From NCBI GenBank assembly GCA_949001935.1, contig CARJLX010000004.1, positions 1 through 64,000 of the forward strand: DNA of 64,000 nucleotides, in the 5' to 3' direction. The position numbers were made by a program, and so were the translations under genes. Every line of letters begins with the position of its first letter. The stretch's first letter is position 1. The notes below the pieces were generated by a model that ran no database searches, was not told the DNA's origin, and saw only the letters and a list, made by a program, of their open reading frames with translations. Source of the DNA: an uncultured Eubacteriales bacterium. GTDB taxonomy: Bacteria; Bacillota; Clostridia; Christensenellales; UBA1242. Below are positions 63,068 to 64,000 of the stretch, piece by piece.

Positions 63068-64000
63068 TTATATTTCCCCTCTCATAATCTTACCCTTCTC
63101 ACGAAGTCGCATGTTATGATCAAGAATAATCTTTCTAATTCTCATACTCTTAGGAGTCACTTCCAAAATCTCGTCATCAGCAAGAAATTCGATAGCATCT
63201 TCAAGACTTAATCTCTTTGGAGGAGTTAATCTAAGAGCTTCATCAGAGCCTGATGCACGGCAATTTGAAAGATGCTTTTTCTTGCAAACATTTACAACAA
63301 TATCATCACCTTTAGGATTTTGTCCAACAACCATTCCCGCATAAACTGGCACACCTGCTCCAATGAAAAGGTCCCCTCGCTCTTGAGCATTGAAAAGTCC
63401 ATAAATGATAGCCTCGCCACTTTCGTGAGCAATCAAAGAACCATATTCACGGCGGTTAATTTCCCCCTTCCAAGGTTGATAACCTTCATAACTTGTGTTA
63501 ATAACACCTTCACCCTTAGTGTCAGTTAAAAGTTCGCTCTTAAAACCAAAAAGCCCTCTCTCAGGAATTAAAAACTCCATTTTCATACGAGAACCGTGAG
63601 GAGTCATCCCAACAAGTTCACCCTTTCTAACTCCCATTTTCATCATTACAGTACCAGTACAATCTTCTGGGACATCAAGGAAAAGTCTATCAATAGGCTC
63701 ACATTTAACTCCGTCTATATTTTTAATCAATACCTTAGGCATTGAAACTTGAAATTCATAGCCATCTCTACGCATGTTTTCAATCAAAATTGAAAGGTGC
63801 ATTTCACCACGCCCACAAACTTGAAATCTTTCGGCAGTATCGCCATCGGTCACTTTTAAAGAAAGGTCCTTAACAGCCTCTTTATATAATCTATCTCTAA
63901 GATGACGGCTTGTCACATATTTGCCTTCCTTGCCAGCAAATGGACTATCGTTAACCATAAATGTCATTTCAACAGAAGGCTCTGCGATTTTTACAAATTC
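63068..64000 (-). CDS. typA: GTPase TypA/BipA, C-terminal half (5' end beyond window)
   Basis: The frame is open to the right edge, giving 310 codons of the C-terminal part. It contains FMVNDSPFAGKEGKYVTSRH (family signature), the EF-G-like domain V stretch CGRGEMHLSILIENMRRDGY, FGFKSELLTDTKGEGVINTS and the TypA-specific C-terminus (KKHLSNCRASGSDEALRLTP). TypA binds ribosomes and aids assembly and cold or stress growth. The GTPase domain is outside the window. Confidence 0.95.
   Translation of the reverse strand, partial: EFVKIAEPSVEMTFMVNDSPFAGKEGKYVTSRHLRDRLYKEAVKDLSLKVTDGDTAERFQVCGRGEMHLSILIENMRRDGYEFQVSMPKVLIKNIDGVKCEPIDRLFLDVPEDCTGTVMMKMGVRKGELVGMTPHGSRMKMEFLIPERGLFGFKSELLTDTKGEGVINTSYEGYQPWKGEINRREYGSLIAHESGEAIIYGLFNAQERGDLFIGAGVPVYAGMVVGQNPKGDDIVVNVCKKKHLSNCRASGSDEALRLTPPKRLSLEDAIEFLADDEILEVTPKSMRIRKIILDHNMRLREKGKIMRGEI

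Overview
The window is an AT-rich bacterial chromosome segment, most likely from an uncultured, probably gut-associated low-GC Bacillota (Clostridia-like) lineage. The grounds are the gene orders (rpmG-secE-nusG-rplK-rplA, rpsF-ssb-rpsR, dnaX-ebfC-recR, mrnC-rlmB-sigH), strong AGGAGG ribosome sites, sigma-A promoters with 17-nt spacers, DUF1540, SpoVB-like, HelD and PflX-type genes, and zinc (Cys-rich) forms of L31, L33 and S18. No transposase, integrase, prophage or CRISPR array was seen, and there is one tRNA, an initiator tRNA-Met.

Layout. 1-2 kb: start of a secreted GLUG-repeat surface protein, open at the left edge. 2-5.2 kb: rpmG-secE-nusG-(hypothetical)-rplK-rplA. 5.3-7.8 kb: small unknown genes and a membrane-anchored unknown. 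7.9-13.4 kb: dnaX-GNAT-ebfC-recR-HAD-argS. 13.4-18.4 kb: pgk-tpiA, dusB, HU and a flippase. 18.5-30.2 kb: unknowns, rplI, prfA, a DUF1385-PrmC fusion, rpmE, rpsF-ssb-rpsR and secA. Almost all of this left half is on the minus strand. 30.4-57.2 kb is mainly plus: a 1388-residue unknown membrane protein, ychF, mrnC-rlmB, a frame-disrupted P-loop gene, sigH, glnS, a KwaA-like gene, a putative Mn-riboswitch lipoprotein operon, gyrB, gyrA, helD, a DnaA-box-rich gap, hisS and a PflX-type radical SAM gene. 57.2-64 kb returns to minus: smr-gltX, two exported unknowns, dnaB and the 3' part of typA.

Most genes are housekeeping. The unusual signal lies in regulatory and repeat features. (1) Three 9-nt G/C tracts occur in this AT-rich DNA. 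Two sit exactly between the -35 and -10 boxes of promoters for surface-type proteins, and one breaks the frame of a P-loop gene, which points to simple-repeat phase variation. (2) dnaX is split at a run of nine A directly before a stop codon, with the tau C-terminal domain encoded in the -1 frame. (3) A yybP-ykoY-type (manganese) riboswitch with a terminator precedes two tandem Cys-rich lipoproteins. (4) At least eight intergenic copies of an asymmetric palindrome and about ten small hairpins, several abutting stop codons, form dispersed repeat families. (5) Four genes have a -10 hexamer exactly 6 nt before the start codon and no ribosome site, suggesting leaderless mRNAs. (6) A perfectly paired four-stem cruciform with three TTT loops lies upstream of dnaX.
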